DNA of 42,735 nucleotides from Billgrantia lactosivorans (GTDB lineage Bacteria > Pseudomonadota > Gammaproteobacteria > Pseudomonadales > Halomonadaceae). The position numbers were made by a program, and so were the translations under genes. The notes beneath the pieces were generated by a model. It was not told the DNA's origin. It was given only the letters and a program-made list of their open reading frames with translations, and searched no databases. The stretch covers positions 1 to 42,735 of the forward strand of contig NZ_QHGY01000019.1 of assembly GCF_003254665.1 (NCBI RefSeq), in the 5' to 3' direction. Below, piece by piece: positions 1 to 7,549 of this stretch; position 1 is the first letter of the stretch, and each line of letters begins with the position of its first letter.

Positions 1-92
1 CCTGGCGCGACATCTCGGTGCCCTACAACATGAGCCGCACCATGGACAACCTGCCCTCGCTGGAGAAACTCGAGTCCTGCATGAACCAGTAA
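1..92 (+). CDS. C-terminal fragment of an unidentified protein
   Basis: The window opens inside a gene. The frame starting at base 3 gives 29 codons and ends at TAA 90-92. The visible tail (WRDISVPYNM, then SRTMDNLPSLEKLESCMNQ) is polar and carries no family signature I recognise. The gene lies just upstream of a dehydrogenase and a BKACE-family lyase on the same strand, so it may belong to the same catabolic unit, but that is inference. Its TAA overlaps an ATG (TAATG), so something downstream could be translationally coupled to it. Confidence 0.6.
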   Translation, partial: WRDISVPYNMSRTMDNLPSLEKLESCMNQ

Positions 93-265
93 TGGCGGTA
101 CCGGGCGGGCTCCGCGCGGCCCGTTGCGATCCGCGCGACCTGTTCATGGGCCATCCGCTGGCCTTCGTGCTCGCCGGCCCGGCGTCGCTGATGCTGGGCT
201 ATCGAGCGCCGGGTCGCGGCGGCTGCCGTCGTGACCGTTCCAAGATCCTAAGGGGTAAATGTTGA
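92..265 (+). CDS. possible small ORF linking two genes (57 codons)
   Basis: This is a weakly supported 57-codon frame. Its ATG overlaps the TAA of the upstream gene (TAATG), and its TGA (263-265) overlaps an ATG that can start the following dehydrogenase (TGATG). Residues about 19-36 (MGHPLAFVLAGPASLMLG) are hydrophobic and could form one membrane helix; the flanks are rich in Arg, Gly and Cys. No family is recognised. The double stop/start overlap is the only argument for it being real, and chance frames are common in GC-rich DNA. It could equally be a non-coding spacer. Confidence 0.2.
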   Translation: MAVPGGLRAARCDPRDLFMGHPLAFVLAGPASLMLGYRAPGRGGCRRDRSKILRGKC

Positions 266-1038
266 TGAAAGTCATGGCTAGCCTGATACCGCGCCCGGGG
301 CTCAGGGTGCTGATCACCGCCGGCGCCAACGGCATCGGCCTGACCATGGCCCAGGCCTTTCACGAGGCAGGGGCCCGCGTGCATGTCTGCGATATCGATA
401 CCCAGGCGCTGGCCGCGCTGCCCGCAGGCATCGGCCGCAGCGTCGCCGATGTCAGTCAGGAAGGCGACGTCGACAGGCTGTTCCGGGAGGCCGCGGCCCT
501 GGGCGGCCTGGACGTGGTGATCAACAACGCCGGCATCGCCGGACCCACCGCCGGGATCGAGGAGATCGACGACGAGGCCTGGACCCGTACCATCGACGTC
601 AACCTCAACGGCCAGTACCGGGTCGCCCACCGGGCCGTTGCGCTGCTGCGCGAGAGCCAGGGGGTGCTGATCAACCTCTCCTCGGTGGCCGGGCGCCTGG
701 GGCTTGCCTATCGCACTCCCTACGTGGCCAGCAAGTGGGCCATCGTCGGCCTGACCAAGAGCCTGGCCAGCGAGCTTGGCACCGAAGGGGTACGGGTCAA
801 TGCCATCCTGCCCGGCATCGTGCGTGGGCCGCGCATCGAGAGGGTCATCGCCGACCGGGCCGCCAAGCGCGGACTCAGCTACGCCGAGATGGAGCAGGAG
901 TACCTCTCCAGGGTTTCCATGCGGCGCATGGTCGAGCCCACCGACATCGCGGCCATGGCGCTGTTCCTGTGCGCGCCGGGTGGCGCCAACATCTCGGGCC
1001 AGGCGCTGAGCGTCTGCGCCAACGTCGAAGCGCTGTAA
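259..1038 (+). CDS. SDR-family NAD(P)-dependent oxidoreductase
   Basis: A classical short-chain dehydrogenase/reductase of 259 residues, expected to interconvert a hydroxyl and a ketone in the cytoplasm. The Rossmann motif is TAGANGIG at residues 20-27, with Ala in place of the usual first Gly. NNAG is at 89-92, the catalytic Ser at 141/142, and YVASK gives Tyr155 and Lys159. The C-terminus (ISGQALSV) is typical of the family. AGGGG at 251-255 serves either ATG 259 or ATG 265; the latter has better spacing and overlaps the stop of a small upstream frame. The BKACE gene follows 141 bases later, so the SDR may make the beta-keto acid that BKACE cleaves. The substrate is unknown. Confidence 0.9.
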   Translation: MLMKVMASLIPRPGLRVLITAGANGIGLTMAQAFHEAGARVHVCDIDTQALAALPAGIGRSVADVSQEGDVDRLFREAAALGGLDVVINNAGIAGPTAGIEEIDDEAWTRTIDVNLNGQYRVAHRAVALLRESQGVLINLSSVAGRLGLAYRTPYVASKWAIVGLTKSLASELGTEGVRVNAILPGIVRGPRIERVIADRAAKRGLSYAEMEQEYLSRVSMRRMVEPTDIAAMALFLCAPGGANISGQALSVCANVEAL

Positions 1039-1179
1039 TCGACACATCGGCCAGCGCCTGACGACCGGCACCGGTTCGCCGCTGCCGGCCGGCTCGGTCG
1101 CGCTCATCCCCCCTTGCCTGCTGGCTCATCGGCTCCGTGCCGATCGCTTCTGGCCCGGACCTACCTGGAGAGATTGCCC

Positions 1180-2112
1180 ATGGCATCGCAACGCAAGGTC
1201 ATCATCACCTGCGCCCTGACCGGCGCGATCCACACCCCCTCCATGTCGCCGCACCTGCCGGTCACCCCGGAGGAGATCGCCGAGGCGGGAATCGCCGCCG
1301 CCGAGGCGGGGGCCGCCATCCTTCACCTCCACGCGCGTGACCCGCACACCGGCAAGCCCACCCAGCAGCCGGCCATGTTCGAGCGCATCCTGCCGCGCCT
1401 CAAGGGGGGCACCGATGCCGTGCTCAACCTCACCACCGGCGGCAGCCCGCACATGAGCGTCGAGGAGCGCCTGCGGCCGGCCATCGAGTTCCAGCCCGAG
1501 CTCGCCTCGCTGAACATGGGCTCGATCAACTTCGGCCTGTTTCCCATGCTCGAGCGCTACGACAGCTTCGAGCACGAGTGGGAGAGGGAGCACCTCGAGA
1601 AGAGCCGTGACCTGGTGTTCAAGAACACCTTCGCCGACATCGAAACGACCCTGACGCTGGGCGCGCAGAGCGGCACGCGCTTCGAGTGCGAATGCTACGA
1701 CATCGGCCACCTCTACAACCTGCGCAACCTGATGGATCGTGGCTTCATCGGCGGCCGGGTCTTCGTGCAGAGCGTCTTCGGTATTCTCGGTGGCATCGGT
1801 CCACATGCGGAGGACGTGCTTCACATGCGCCGCACCGCCAACCGGCTGTTCGGCGACGACTACGAATGGTCCGTGCTGGGTGCCGGCAGCCATCAGATGC
1901 GCATTGCCGCGCAGTCCGCCGCCATGGGCGGTCACGTGCGTGTCGGCCTCGAGGACTCGCTGTGGCTCGCGCCGGGCAAGCTGGCCGAGAGCAATGCCAG
2001 CCAGGTGGCCAAGGTGCGCGAGGTTCTCGAAGGGCTCTCCTTCCAGATCGCGACGCCCGACGAGGCCCGCGACATGCTGCAGCTGAAGGGTGCCGCCAGG
2101 GTCGGCTTCTAG
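1180..2112 (+). CDS. beta-keto acid cleavage enzyme (BKACE, DUF849)
   Basis: A 310-residue TIM-barrel enzyme of the BKACE (3-keto-5-aminohexanoate cleavage) family. These enzymes use Zn2+ to condense a beta-keto acid with acetyl-CoA, releasing acetoacetate and a new acyl-CoA. The metal ligands are visible as His49 and His51 (LHLHARDP) and Glu258 (VGLEDS), and the N-terminal ITCALTGA strand is typical. ATG 1180 was chosen because it follows a GGAGAG-type ribosome site at about 1167-1172 and gives the usual N-terminus; an upstream in-frame ATG at 1114 adds a poor extension. The SDR gene lies just upstream. Family members act on dehydrocarnitine, 3-keto-5-aminohexanoate and other keto acids. Nothing here fixes the substrate. 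Confidence 0.9.
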   Translation: MASQRKVIITCALTGAIHTPSMSPHLPVTPEEIAEAGIAAAEAGAAILHLHARDPHTGKPTQQPAMFERILPRLKGGTDAVLNLTTGGSPHMSVEERLRPAIEFQPELASLNMGSINFGLFPMLERYDSFEHEWEREHLEKSRDLVFKNTFADIETTLTLGAQSGTRFECECYDIGHLYNLRNLMDRGFIGGRVFVQSVFGILGGIGPHAEDVLHMRRTANRLFGDDYEWSVLGAGSHQMRIAAQSAAMGGHVRVGLEDSLWLAPGKLAESNASQVAKVREVLEGLSFQIATPDEARDMLQLKGAARVGF

Positions 2113-2227
2113 ACGGGTAAGGGCGCTTCCAGGGCGGCTCAGGCGAAGATTCGTTCGAACTCGTCAGAAAAAGTCGGAGGAGGTCGGAGCGGACCTCCCG
2201 GGTGAGCGTCGTTGCATCGCGCTCGGC

Positions 2228-2248
2228 TGTGGATAAATCTGTGCATAA
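2228..2248. repeat. tandem DnaA-box-like 9-mers in an AT-rich patch
   Basis: TGTGGATAA (2228-2236) and TGTGCATAA (2240-2248) both match the reverse complement of the DnaA box TTATNCACA. They lie in the same orientation 12 bases apart, about one helical turn. They sit in the 331-base gap between the convergent BKACE and SMP-30 genes, within an unusually AT-rich patch of about 60 bases. The rest of that gap shows only a strong hairpin at 2394-2415. A role in DnaA binding is inference from the motif. Confidence 0.4.
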
Positions 2249-2393
2249 ATTGGTGAACTTTTGTGCGTAGGGTGTGAGATGCAGCGATGATCCGCCATGT
2301 GCCACGCAAATCGCACCTCTCCATGAAGGAAAACGACGCTTCGGCACCTGCACCCCTCGCGCTCCCTTCTGGCAGTTCCGGCCCGCCTGACGA

Positions 2394-2415
2394 GCGGAGG
2401 GCAGGTGCCCTCCGC
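2394..2415. terminator. hairpin between convergent genes
   Basis: GCGGAGGGC, a 4-base loop (AGGT) and GCCCTCCGC form a perfect 9-bp stem. It lies 28 bases beyond the stop of the leftward SMP-30-like gene and also downstream of the rightward BKACE gene, where a bidirectional terminator is expected. Neither strand shows a T-run, so intrinsic termination is not assured. Confidence 0.45.
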
Positions 2416-2443
2416 CTGGGAGCCCGCAGCAGCCGGAACGGGG

Positions 2444-3556
2444 CTAACCGTTGCCGGCCCAGACCGCGACCCCCTGGGTCTCGACGTAGACGGCATACAG
2501 CGACTGGCTGGCGGTCATGAACAGGCGGTTGCGCTTGGCGCCGCCGAAGCAGACGTTGGCGCAGGGTTCGGGCAGGTGAATCTTGCCGATCAGCGTGCCG
2601 TCGTCGGCGTAGACGTGCACGCCGTCGTGGTCGTCGGCATCGAACAGCCCGCCGAAGATCGCCCCGCACCAGAGGTTGCCGTCCATGTCCGCGGCCATGC
2701 CGTCGATGAACCCCGGCCCGACCTCGGCGAACTGGCGCTCGTTGGCCAGGCGGGTGCCGTCGTCGACGACATCCCAGACCAGGATCTGGTGGGGATGGTC
2801 GGGTGTATGGGTGCCCCCCGTATCGGAGACGTAGAGGCGGGAGTAGTCGGGCGAGAAGGCAATGCCGTTGGGCTTGGCGACCTCGGCCATCTTCTCCAGC
2901 CGGCCGCTGTCGGGATCGAGGCGATAGACGGCTTCGGGCAGCTCGAAGTCGGCGACATGCCCTTCGTAGTGCATGAGGATGCCGTAGCCCGGGTCGGTGA
3001 ACCAGATGCCGCCATCGGGATGGACGATGACGTCGTTGGGGGCATTGAGCGGCTTGCCCTCGAACTCGTCGGCCAGCACGCTGATGCTGCCGTCGTGCTC
3101 GGTACGGGTCACCCGTCGCGTGTCGTGCTCGCAGGTCAGCAGGCGCCCTTCCCGGTCCCGTGTGTTGCCATTGGCGTTGTGCGATGGCTCGCGAAAGACG
3201 CTGACCTCGCCGGTCTCCTCCAGCCAGCGCATCTGCCGGTTGTTGGGGATGTCGCTCCAGACGAGATAGCCGCCGTCGCCGACGTAGACCGGCCCCTCCG
3301 ACCAGCGGAAGCCGGTGGCCAGGCGCTCGACCGCGGCATTGGCCAGGCGGTAGGCGCCGAATCGCTCGTCGATGATTTCGATGGCCGGGTCGGGATAGGC
3401 GACCGGGGAGCCATCCCAGGGGCGCTGCTGGGCGAGCAGGCCCTGGGGCTTGAGCGCCGCGGCGGCGCCGGCGGTGGCCGCCACGCCGAGGAAGGCGCGG
3501 CGTGAGAGAGGCGCGGTGGGCCACGCCGCGAGGTCGTGCTGGGTGTCGTCATGCAT
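2444..3556 (-). CDS. Tat-exported SMP-30/gluconolactonase-like protein
   Basis: A 370-residue beta-propeller of the SMP-30/gluconolactonase/LRE family, which are metal-dependent lactone or ester hydrolases. The N-terminus has a twin-arginine signal (SRRAFLG, Arg19-Arg20, then an Ala-rich core to about residue 43), so a folded, cofactor-loaded protein is probably sent to the periplasm. Likely metal and active-site residues are Glu87 (WSEGP), Asn230 (KPNGIAFSPD) and Asp285 (FIDGMAAD), matching Glu/Asn/Asp of characterised SMP-30 proteins. It converges on the SDR-BKACE pair and is probably a separate unit. It may hydrolyse a sugar-acid lactone outside the cytoplasm; the substrate is unknown. Confidence 0.88.
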   Translation of the reverse strand: MHDDTQHDLAAWPTAPLSRRAFLGVAATAGAAAALKPQGLLAQQRPWDGSPVAYPDPAIEIIDERFGAYRLANAAVERLATGFRWSEGPVYVGDGGYLVWSDIPNNRQMRWLEETGEVSVFREPSHNANGNTRDREGRLLTCEHDTRRVTRTEHDGSISVLADEFEGKPLNAPNDVIVHPDGGIWFTDPGYGILMHYEGHVADFELPEAVYRLDPDSGRLEKMAEVAKPNGIAFSPDYSRLYVSDTGGTHTPDHPHQILVWDVVDDGTRLANERQFAEVGPGFIDGMAADMDGNLWCGAIFGGLFDADDHDGVHVYADDGTLIGKIHLPEPCANVCFGGAKRNRLFMTASQSLYAVYVETQGVAVWAGNG

Positions 3557-3710
3557 GCTTCATACTCCCTCTGTGTTGTTCTGCAGGGGGGCGAGCCCGC
3601 CCGGGCGAAGGCCGGGGCGGGGCGCGGGAGATGGATCGCGATGAGCGGCTATCCAGCATAGTCGCGCTGCGTGGCGTTTGCGCCTCCAGGCCGTTGCCGA
3701 ACGGACAACG

Positions 3711-3740
3711 AAAAAGGCGCCCCCTTGCGGGTGGCGCCTT
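3711..3740 (-). terminator. intrinsic terminator of the zinc-uptake operon
   Basis: Read leftward from znuA, AAGGCGCC, an 11-base loop and GGCGCC with an adjoining T-run (complement of AAAAA at 3711-3715) form a stem-loop followed by T residues. It starts 22 bases past the znuA stop codon, which is the classical position and shape for rho-independent termination. Confidence 0.8.
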
Positions 3741-3761
3741 GTGGTGGCTAGCGGAACGCCG

Positions 3762-4850
3762 CTAGTGCTCGTGTCCGTGGTCGTCGTGGCCGTCGTCGTG
3801 CTCGTCGTGGCCATGGGCGTCATCGCCTTCCCGGTCGTCATGACCCGCCTCGGCCAGGGCGTCGTGCAGCACCTGGGCGTTGTGACGCATCATGCCGAGA
3901 TAGGTGCTGGCCTCGCCTTCGGCCGCCAGGGCGTCGGCGTAGAGCGTGCCGGCGATGGGCAGGCCGGTCTCCTCGGCGAGCTGGTTGATCACCGCCGGGC
4001 TGGTCATGTTCTCGTGGAACAGCGCGCGCACGTTCTGTTCGCGGATCACGTCGATCAGCTGGGCCATGTCGGCGGCGCTGGGCTCGGCCTCGGTGGAGAG
4101 CCCCACCGGCGAGAGGAAGCGGATGCCGTAGGCATTGGCGAAGTAGCCGAAGGAGTCATGGCCGGTGATCACGCTGGTGGACGCCGGGATCTCCCCCAGC
4201 AGCTCGCGGATCTCGGCGTCGGTGGCCTCCAGCTCGTTGATATAGCGCTCGGCGTTCTCGCGGTAGGCCGCCTCGTTGTCCGGATCCGCCTCGATCAGGC
4301 CATCGCGGATGTTGCCCACGTAGACCTTGCCCATGGCCAGGTCCTGCCAGCCGTGCGGGTCGTCGTCGCCATGGTCGTGGTCGTCGTGGCCAGCCGCTGC
4401 TTCCTGGCCGTGGTCGTCATGGTCATGGTCGTCATGCCCATGGTCATCGTGGTCATCTTCATGGTCGTCGTGACCGTGAGCATGCACGTTGTCGTGGCCG
4501 TGGTAGTCGAGTTTGTCGATGCCGTCGCTGGCGGTGACCAGCGGGCCGTCGTAGTCGCTCGACTCGATCAGCCGCTCCATCCAGCCTTCGAAGCGCAGGC
4601 CGTTGAACACCACCAGGTCGGCCTCGGCCAGCGAGCGCGCGTCGCGGGGGCTGGCCGAGAACACGTGGGCATCGCTGTCGGCGCCGACCAGCGGCGTGAC
4701 CTCCACGTGCTCGCCGCCCACGTTCTGCACCATGTCGGCCAGGATGCTGAAGCTGGTGACAACCTGGGTACGCTCGGCGGCCATGGCGGCAGGCAGCGCC
4801 AGCAGGGCCGAGGCGCCAAGGGTCAGGGCGGGGAGAGTCGCGTGTCGCAT
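3762..4850 (-). CDS. znuA: zinc ABC transporter periplasmic binding protein ZnuA
   Basis: A cluster A-I metal-binding protein of 362 residues that captures Zn2+ in the periplasm and hands it to ZnuB. A signal peptide spans about residues 1-24 (cleavage near AMA/AE). Predicted ligands are His62 (DAHVF), His166 (DPHGW), His231 (TGHDSFGY) and an acidic residue near 306. A very His/Asp-rich loop covers about residues 117-166, and a second His/Asp-rich tail covers about 337-362; the tail is less usual. The start at 4850 follows GAGGAAG, and an upstream in-frame ATG would spoil the signal peptide. It is the last gene of znuC-znuB-znuA, 37 bases after znuB, and probably shares the Zur control of that operon. 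Confidence 0.95.
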   Translation of the reverse strand: MRHATLPALTLGASALLALPAAMAAERTQVVTSFSILADMVQNVGGEHVEVTPLVGADSDAHVFSASPRDARSLAEADLVVFNGLRFEGWMERLIESSDYDGPLVTASDGIDKLDYHGHDNVHAHGHDDHEDDHDDHGHDDHDHDDHGQEAAAGHDDHDHGDDDPHGWQDLAMGKVYVGNIRDGLIEADPDNEAAYRENAERYINELEATDAEIRELLGEIPASTSVITGHDSFGYFANAYGIRFLSPVGLSTEAEPSAADMAQLIDVIREQNVRALFHENMTSPAVINQLAEETGLPIAGTLYADALAAEGEASTYLGMMRHNAQVLHDALAEAGHDDREGDDAHGHDEHDDGHDDHGHEH

Positions 4851-4887
4851 GAAAAGCTTCCTCGGAGGATGGGCGGTGCGTGCCCGG

Positions 4888-5778
4888 TCAGTGGGGTTCG
4901 GGAGTGCCGAGCGGCGCGGCATGCCGGCGCAACTTGGCGATCAGGCTGTGATGGCGGCCGAACAGGGCGGAGAGCACATAGCCCACGCCGGCCAGCAGGA
5001 TGATGGCCGGCCCGGAGGGGATGCTGAGGTGATACGACAGCAGCAGCCCGCCGGTGCTGGCGATCATCGCCAGCCCCACGGCGATGCCGATCAGCCCCTC
5101 CAGGCGCTTGCTCCAGAAGCGCGCGGTGGTGGCCGGCAGCATCATCAGGCCCACCGCCATCAACGTGCCCAGGGTCTGGAAGCCGGCGGTGAGGTTGAGC
5201 ACCACCAGGCCGAGGAAGATGCCGTGTACCAGGCCCCCCTGCATGCCCTGCCCGCGCAGGAACAGCGGGTCGAGGCACTCCACCACCAGGGCGCGGAAGA
5301 TCAGCGCCAGGGTGATCACGATCACGCTGCTGATCGCGGCGATCAGCAGCAGCGCGGTGGTATTCACCGCCAGGATCGAGCCGAACAGCACGTGGGTGAG
5401 GTCCACGCTGCTGCCCCCCAGCGAGACGAGCATGACGCCCGCCGCCAGCGAGATCAGGAAGAAGCTAGCCATCGCCGAATCCTCGCGATGGCCGGTCATC
5501 TGCGACACGCTGCCCGCCAGCACCGCGATCAGCAGCCCCGAGAGCACGCCGCCCAGGCTCATGACCGGCAGCGAGAAGCCGGCCAGCAGGAAGCCCAGCG
5601 CCACCCCGGGCAGGATGGCGTGGGCCATGGCATCGCCGATCAGGCTCATGCCGCGCAGCATCAGGAACACGCCCATGGGCGGGGCGGCCAGCGACAGGGC
5701 CAGGCCGGCGACCAGGGCGCGGCGCATGAAGCCGTAGTCGAAGGGAGCGACCAGCCACTCGTGGAGCAGTTCGATCAT
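4888..5778 (-). CDS. znuB: zinc ABC transporter permease ZnuB
   Basis: An inner-membrane permease of the ABC-3 family, 296 residues with about eight or nine hydrophobic helices. It forms the channel through which Zn2+ released by ZnuA enters the cytoplasm. The family stretch GMSLIGDAMAHAILPGVALG lies at about residues 43-62, and LTAGFQTLGTLMAVGLMMLP near 206-225. Its ATG overlaps the znuC stop (ATGA), indicating translational coupling, and znuA follows on the same transcript. Length and topology are normal for the family. Confidence 0.95.
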   Translation of the reverse strand: MIELLHEWLVAPFDYGFMRRALVAGLALSLAAPPMGVFLMLRGMSLIGDAMAHAILPGVALGFLLAGFSLPVMSLGGVLSGLLIAVLAGSVSQMTGHREDSAMASFFLISLAAGVMLVSLGGSSVDLTHVLFGSILAVNTTALLLIAAISSVIVITLALIFRALVVECLDPLFLRGQGMQGGLVHGIFLGLVVLNLTAGFQTLGTLMAVGLMMLPATTARFWSKRLEGLIGIAVGLAMIASTGGLLLSYHLSIPSGPAIILLAGVGYVLSALFGRHHSLIAKLRRHAAPLGTPEPH

Positions 5779-6506
5779 GCGCCGACCCCCGGCATGCCCA
5801 GCACCAGCCGCGCCGAATCGGCGGCGCTGGGCTGGCTGCGCAGCACCTCCTGGGCCGTGGTCCAGCGGGCATGGCCGTGGTGCAGCACCACCACTTCCTC
5901 GGCCAGGCGGGCGAGCTGCTCCATGTCGTGCAGCACCACGATGATGGTGACGCCGTCGGCCGCCATCTCGCGCAGTACCGTCATCAGCACCTCGACGGTT
6001 TCCGCATCGACGTTGGCGAAGGGCTCGTCGAGCAGCAGCAGCTCGGCCTCCTGCATCAGGGTGCGGCCGATCAGGGCGCGCTGGCGCTGCCCGCCGGAGA
6101 GCTCGCCCAGCGGGCGGTGGGCCAGGTGGGAGATGCCCAGGCGCGCCATGACGTCACGGCCGCGCCGGTAGTGGCGGGCACAGTAGCCGGTGAGAGCGCC
6201 GTGGCTCGGCCAGCTGCCGGTCATCACCAGCTCTTCCACGCTCATGGGAAAGGTGAGGTCGAGCGCCAGCTGCTGGGGCAGCCAGGCGCGCCGCTCCCTG
6301 GGCACCGCGCAGAGCACCTTGCCCTTCATCGGGCGCAGCATGCCCATGATGCCCTGGATCAGCGTGCTCTTGCCGGCGCCGTTGGCGCCCACCAGGGCGG
6401 TGATGGCGCCGTCACGGAAACGCCCGCTCACGTGCTCGAGCACGGTGCGGCCGGCCTGGGCCAGCTGCAGGTCGTGCAATTCGAGGCGTGAAGGTTGCGC
6501 CGCCAT
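5775..6506 (-). CDS. znuC: zinc ABC transporter ATP-binding protein ZnuC
   Basis: The ATPase that powers ZnuAB zinc import. The Walker A motif is GANGAGKS at residues 40-47, the signature LSGGQRQR lies mid-protein, followed by the Walker B/D-loop LLLLDEPFANVD and the switch His in VVLHDM. The stop overlaps znuB by 4 bases. I place the start at 6506; an ATG at 6518 adds four residues. GGTGGGG precedes ATG 6506, and that ATG overlaps the TGA of a short upstream frame (TGATG), so initiation may be coupled to it. Gene order C-B-A in one direction differs from the divergent znuA/znuCB layout of enterobacteria. Confidence 0.94.
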   Translation of the reverse strand: MAAQPSRLELHDLQLAQAGRTVLEHVSGRFRDGAITALVGANGAGKSTLIQGIMGMLRPMKGKVLCAVPRERRAWLPQQLALDLTFPMSVEELVMTGSWPSHGALTGYCARHYRRGRDVMARLGISHLAHRPLGELSGGQRQRALIGRTLMQEAELLLLDEPFANVDAETVEVLMTVLREMAADGVTIIVVLHDMEQLARLAEEVVVLHHGHARWTTAQEVLRSQPSAADSARLVLGMPGVGA

Positions 6507-6655
6507 CAGCCCCACCATCCTGCCGCCCAGGAGACGGCGAGCCAGAGCACGCTCAGCGGCGCGACGGCCAGCAGCAGGCGGCGCGTGGCGGCAAGCGACA
6601 TCAATGAAAAGTGGCACGGCCCTTCGGGGCGGTGCCGATGTGTGCGGTGTGCCAT
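6506..6655 (-). CDS. small His-rich membrane ORF leading the znu operon
   Basis: A 49-codon frame between the Zur-like site and znuC. AAGGG (about 9 bases before the ATG) is a fair ribosome site. The N-terminus carries His3, His6, His8 and a Cys-His pair (MAHRTHRHRPEGPCH), a plausible metal-binding cluster. Residues about 25-49 form one hydrophobic Trp-containing helix ending AAGWWG. Its TGA overlaps the znuC ATG (TGATG). No family is recognised. It could be a regulatory leader peptide, a small accessory subunit, or untranslated leader RNA. Position, ribosome site, coupling and His content together make coding plausible, but codon evidence alone is weak. Confidence 0.4.
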   Translation of the reverse strand: MAHRTHRHRPEGPCHFSLMSLAATRRLLLAVAPLSVLWLAVSWAAGWWG

Positions 6656-6681
6656 GGGATGGCCCTTGAAGGACAAATTAA

Positions 6682-6694
6682 GATATAACATAAC
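6682..6694 (-). promoter_or_regulatory. Zur-box-like operator
   Basis: On the minus strand the site reads GTTATGTTATATC, matching 11 of the 12 or 13 informative positions of the proteobacterial Zur core GTTATANTATAAC (mismatches at the sixth and twelfth bases). It lies 27 bases upstream of the small ORF and about 175 upstream of znuC, in a rare AT-rich stretch. Repression by Zn-bound Zur when zinc is plentiful is the expected role, given the operon it precedes. Confidence 0.6.
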
Positions 6695-6776
6695 AAACAA
6701 CAGGGCGGCGTGGGAACCACCCCGACGAGGGATCATCCCGTTTCAGGTGGGCGGGGCCCCGTCACGCCAAGTGCGG

Positions 6777-7442
6777 TCAATAGCGCAGGGCGACCCCCAG
6801 CTGGTTGGGCGCCACCAGCAGCGCGTACTCGCCCTCCAGGTGCACGTCGCCCAGCGAGGCCCGTACCGGCTTGAAGCGGTTGATCGCCAGCGAGGCCTGG
6901 CGCGGCTGGGTCTGCAGCTGCAGCTCGCTGACCAGCATGCCGGTGGCGAAGTTGATCGCCCCGTCGCGGCCGCGGCCGTCGCCCACGCCGATCAACAGCC
7001 CCGACGCGGCGTTGATCGCCAGCGACCCCAGCCGAGCCTCCAGGCTGCGGCGCTGGCGCTCCTCCTCGGCCACCGCCTGCAGCAGCCGGCGGGCACTCTC
7101 GATGTCGCCGTCGCCTTCACGCAGCTCGCGGTAGGCGGCCGGGTGCGGCTGGCGATCCAGCAACGTGCCGGCCAGCGCCAGGGCCGACTTCACCACGCCC
7201 ACGCGCGCATCGTAGCGGTCGTCGCGGTCGTCCGCCTCGCTGGCCTGATAGCCGTTGAACGCCAGCGACGTGGCGTAGACCCCGGCCCAGCCGTACTGCC
7301 ATACGTTGGCCTGGCGTTCGCCGCGGGCCAGGGCATCCTCGTAGGCCTGGTATTCGCGCTCGGCGGATTGTGCCAGGGTCAGCGGTGAGGCGAGGAGCAT
7401 CAGGACAGCGCACGCGAACGGCAGGTAGGGAGGACGGGGCAT
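6777..7442 (-). CDS. exported protein of unknown function
   Basis: A 221-residue protein with a cleavable signal peptide (hydrophobic core in residues about 8-24, likely cleavage after TLAQ). I recognise no family. The mature part begins with a helical segment (EREYQAYEDALARGERQ), then has alternating helices and two glycine-containing hydrophobic stretches (AINAASGLLIGVGDGRGRDGA), and ends in strand-like repeats. The start at 7442 was chosen because AAGGAA precedes it and the signal peptide starts there; a longer frame from 7484 is possible. It is transcribed alone toward the znu promoter region. A periplasmic or outer-membrane-associated role is possible but unproven. Confidence 0.7.
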   Translation of the reverse strand: MPRPPYLPFACAVLMLLASPLTLAQSAEREYQAYEDALARGERQANVWQYGWAGVYATSLAFNGYQASEADDRDDRYDARVGVVKSALALAGTLLDRQPHPAAYRELREGDGDIESARRLLQAVAEEERQRRSLEARLGSLAINAASGLLIGVGDGRGRDGAINFATGMLVSELQLQTQPRQASLAINRFKPVRASLGDVHLEGEYALLVAPNQLGVALRY

Positions 7443-7501
7443 GAGGGCATTCCTTGTCGGGTCATCGGGCGTGGTCGCTGTCATTACAGCACAAGACGAA
7501 C

Positions 7502-7530
7502 GCCGGGAGCGCCAAAATGGCGCTCCCGGC
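7502..7530 (-). terminator. strong hairpin after the methyltransferase gene
   Basis: GCCGGGAGCGCCA (7502-7514), loop AAA, and TGGCGCTCCCGGC (7518-7530) form a perfect 13-bp stem, 20 bases past the methyltransferase stop. Leftward flanking sequence has only scattered T residues. It is very likely a transcript end or 3' stabiliser. Confidence 0.65.
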
Positions 7531-7549
7531 GCTGGGGAGGTACGCCCGC

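Noticed and set aside
4355..4510. Dense short repeats in this segment, resembling a tandem array
   Set aside because: They are codon-level repeats encoding the His/Asp-rich loop of ZnuA and keep its reading frame.
3678..5003. A rightward Val-rich open frame opposite znuA
   Set aside because: The Val/Met runs are the mirror of the His/Asp-rich codons of ZnuA, not an independent protein.
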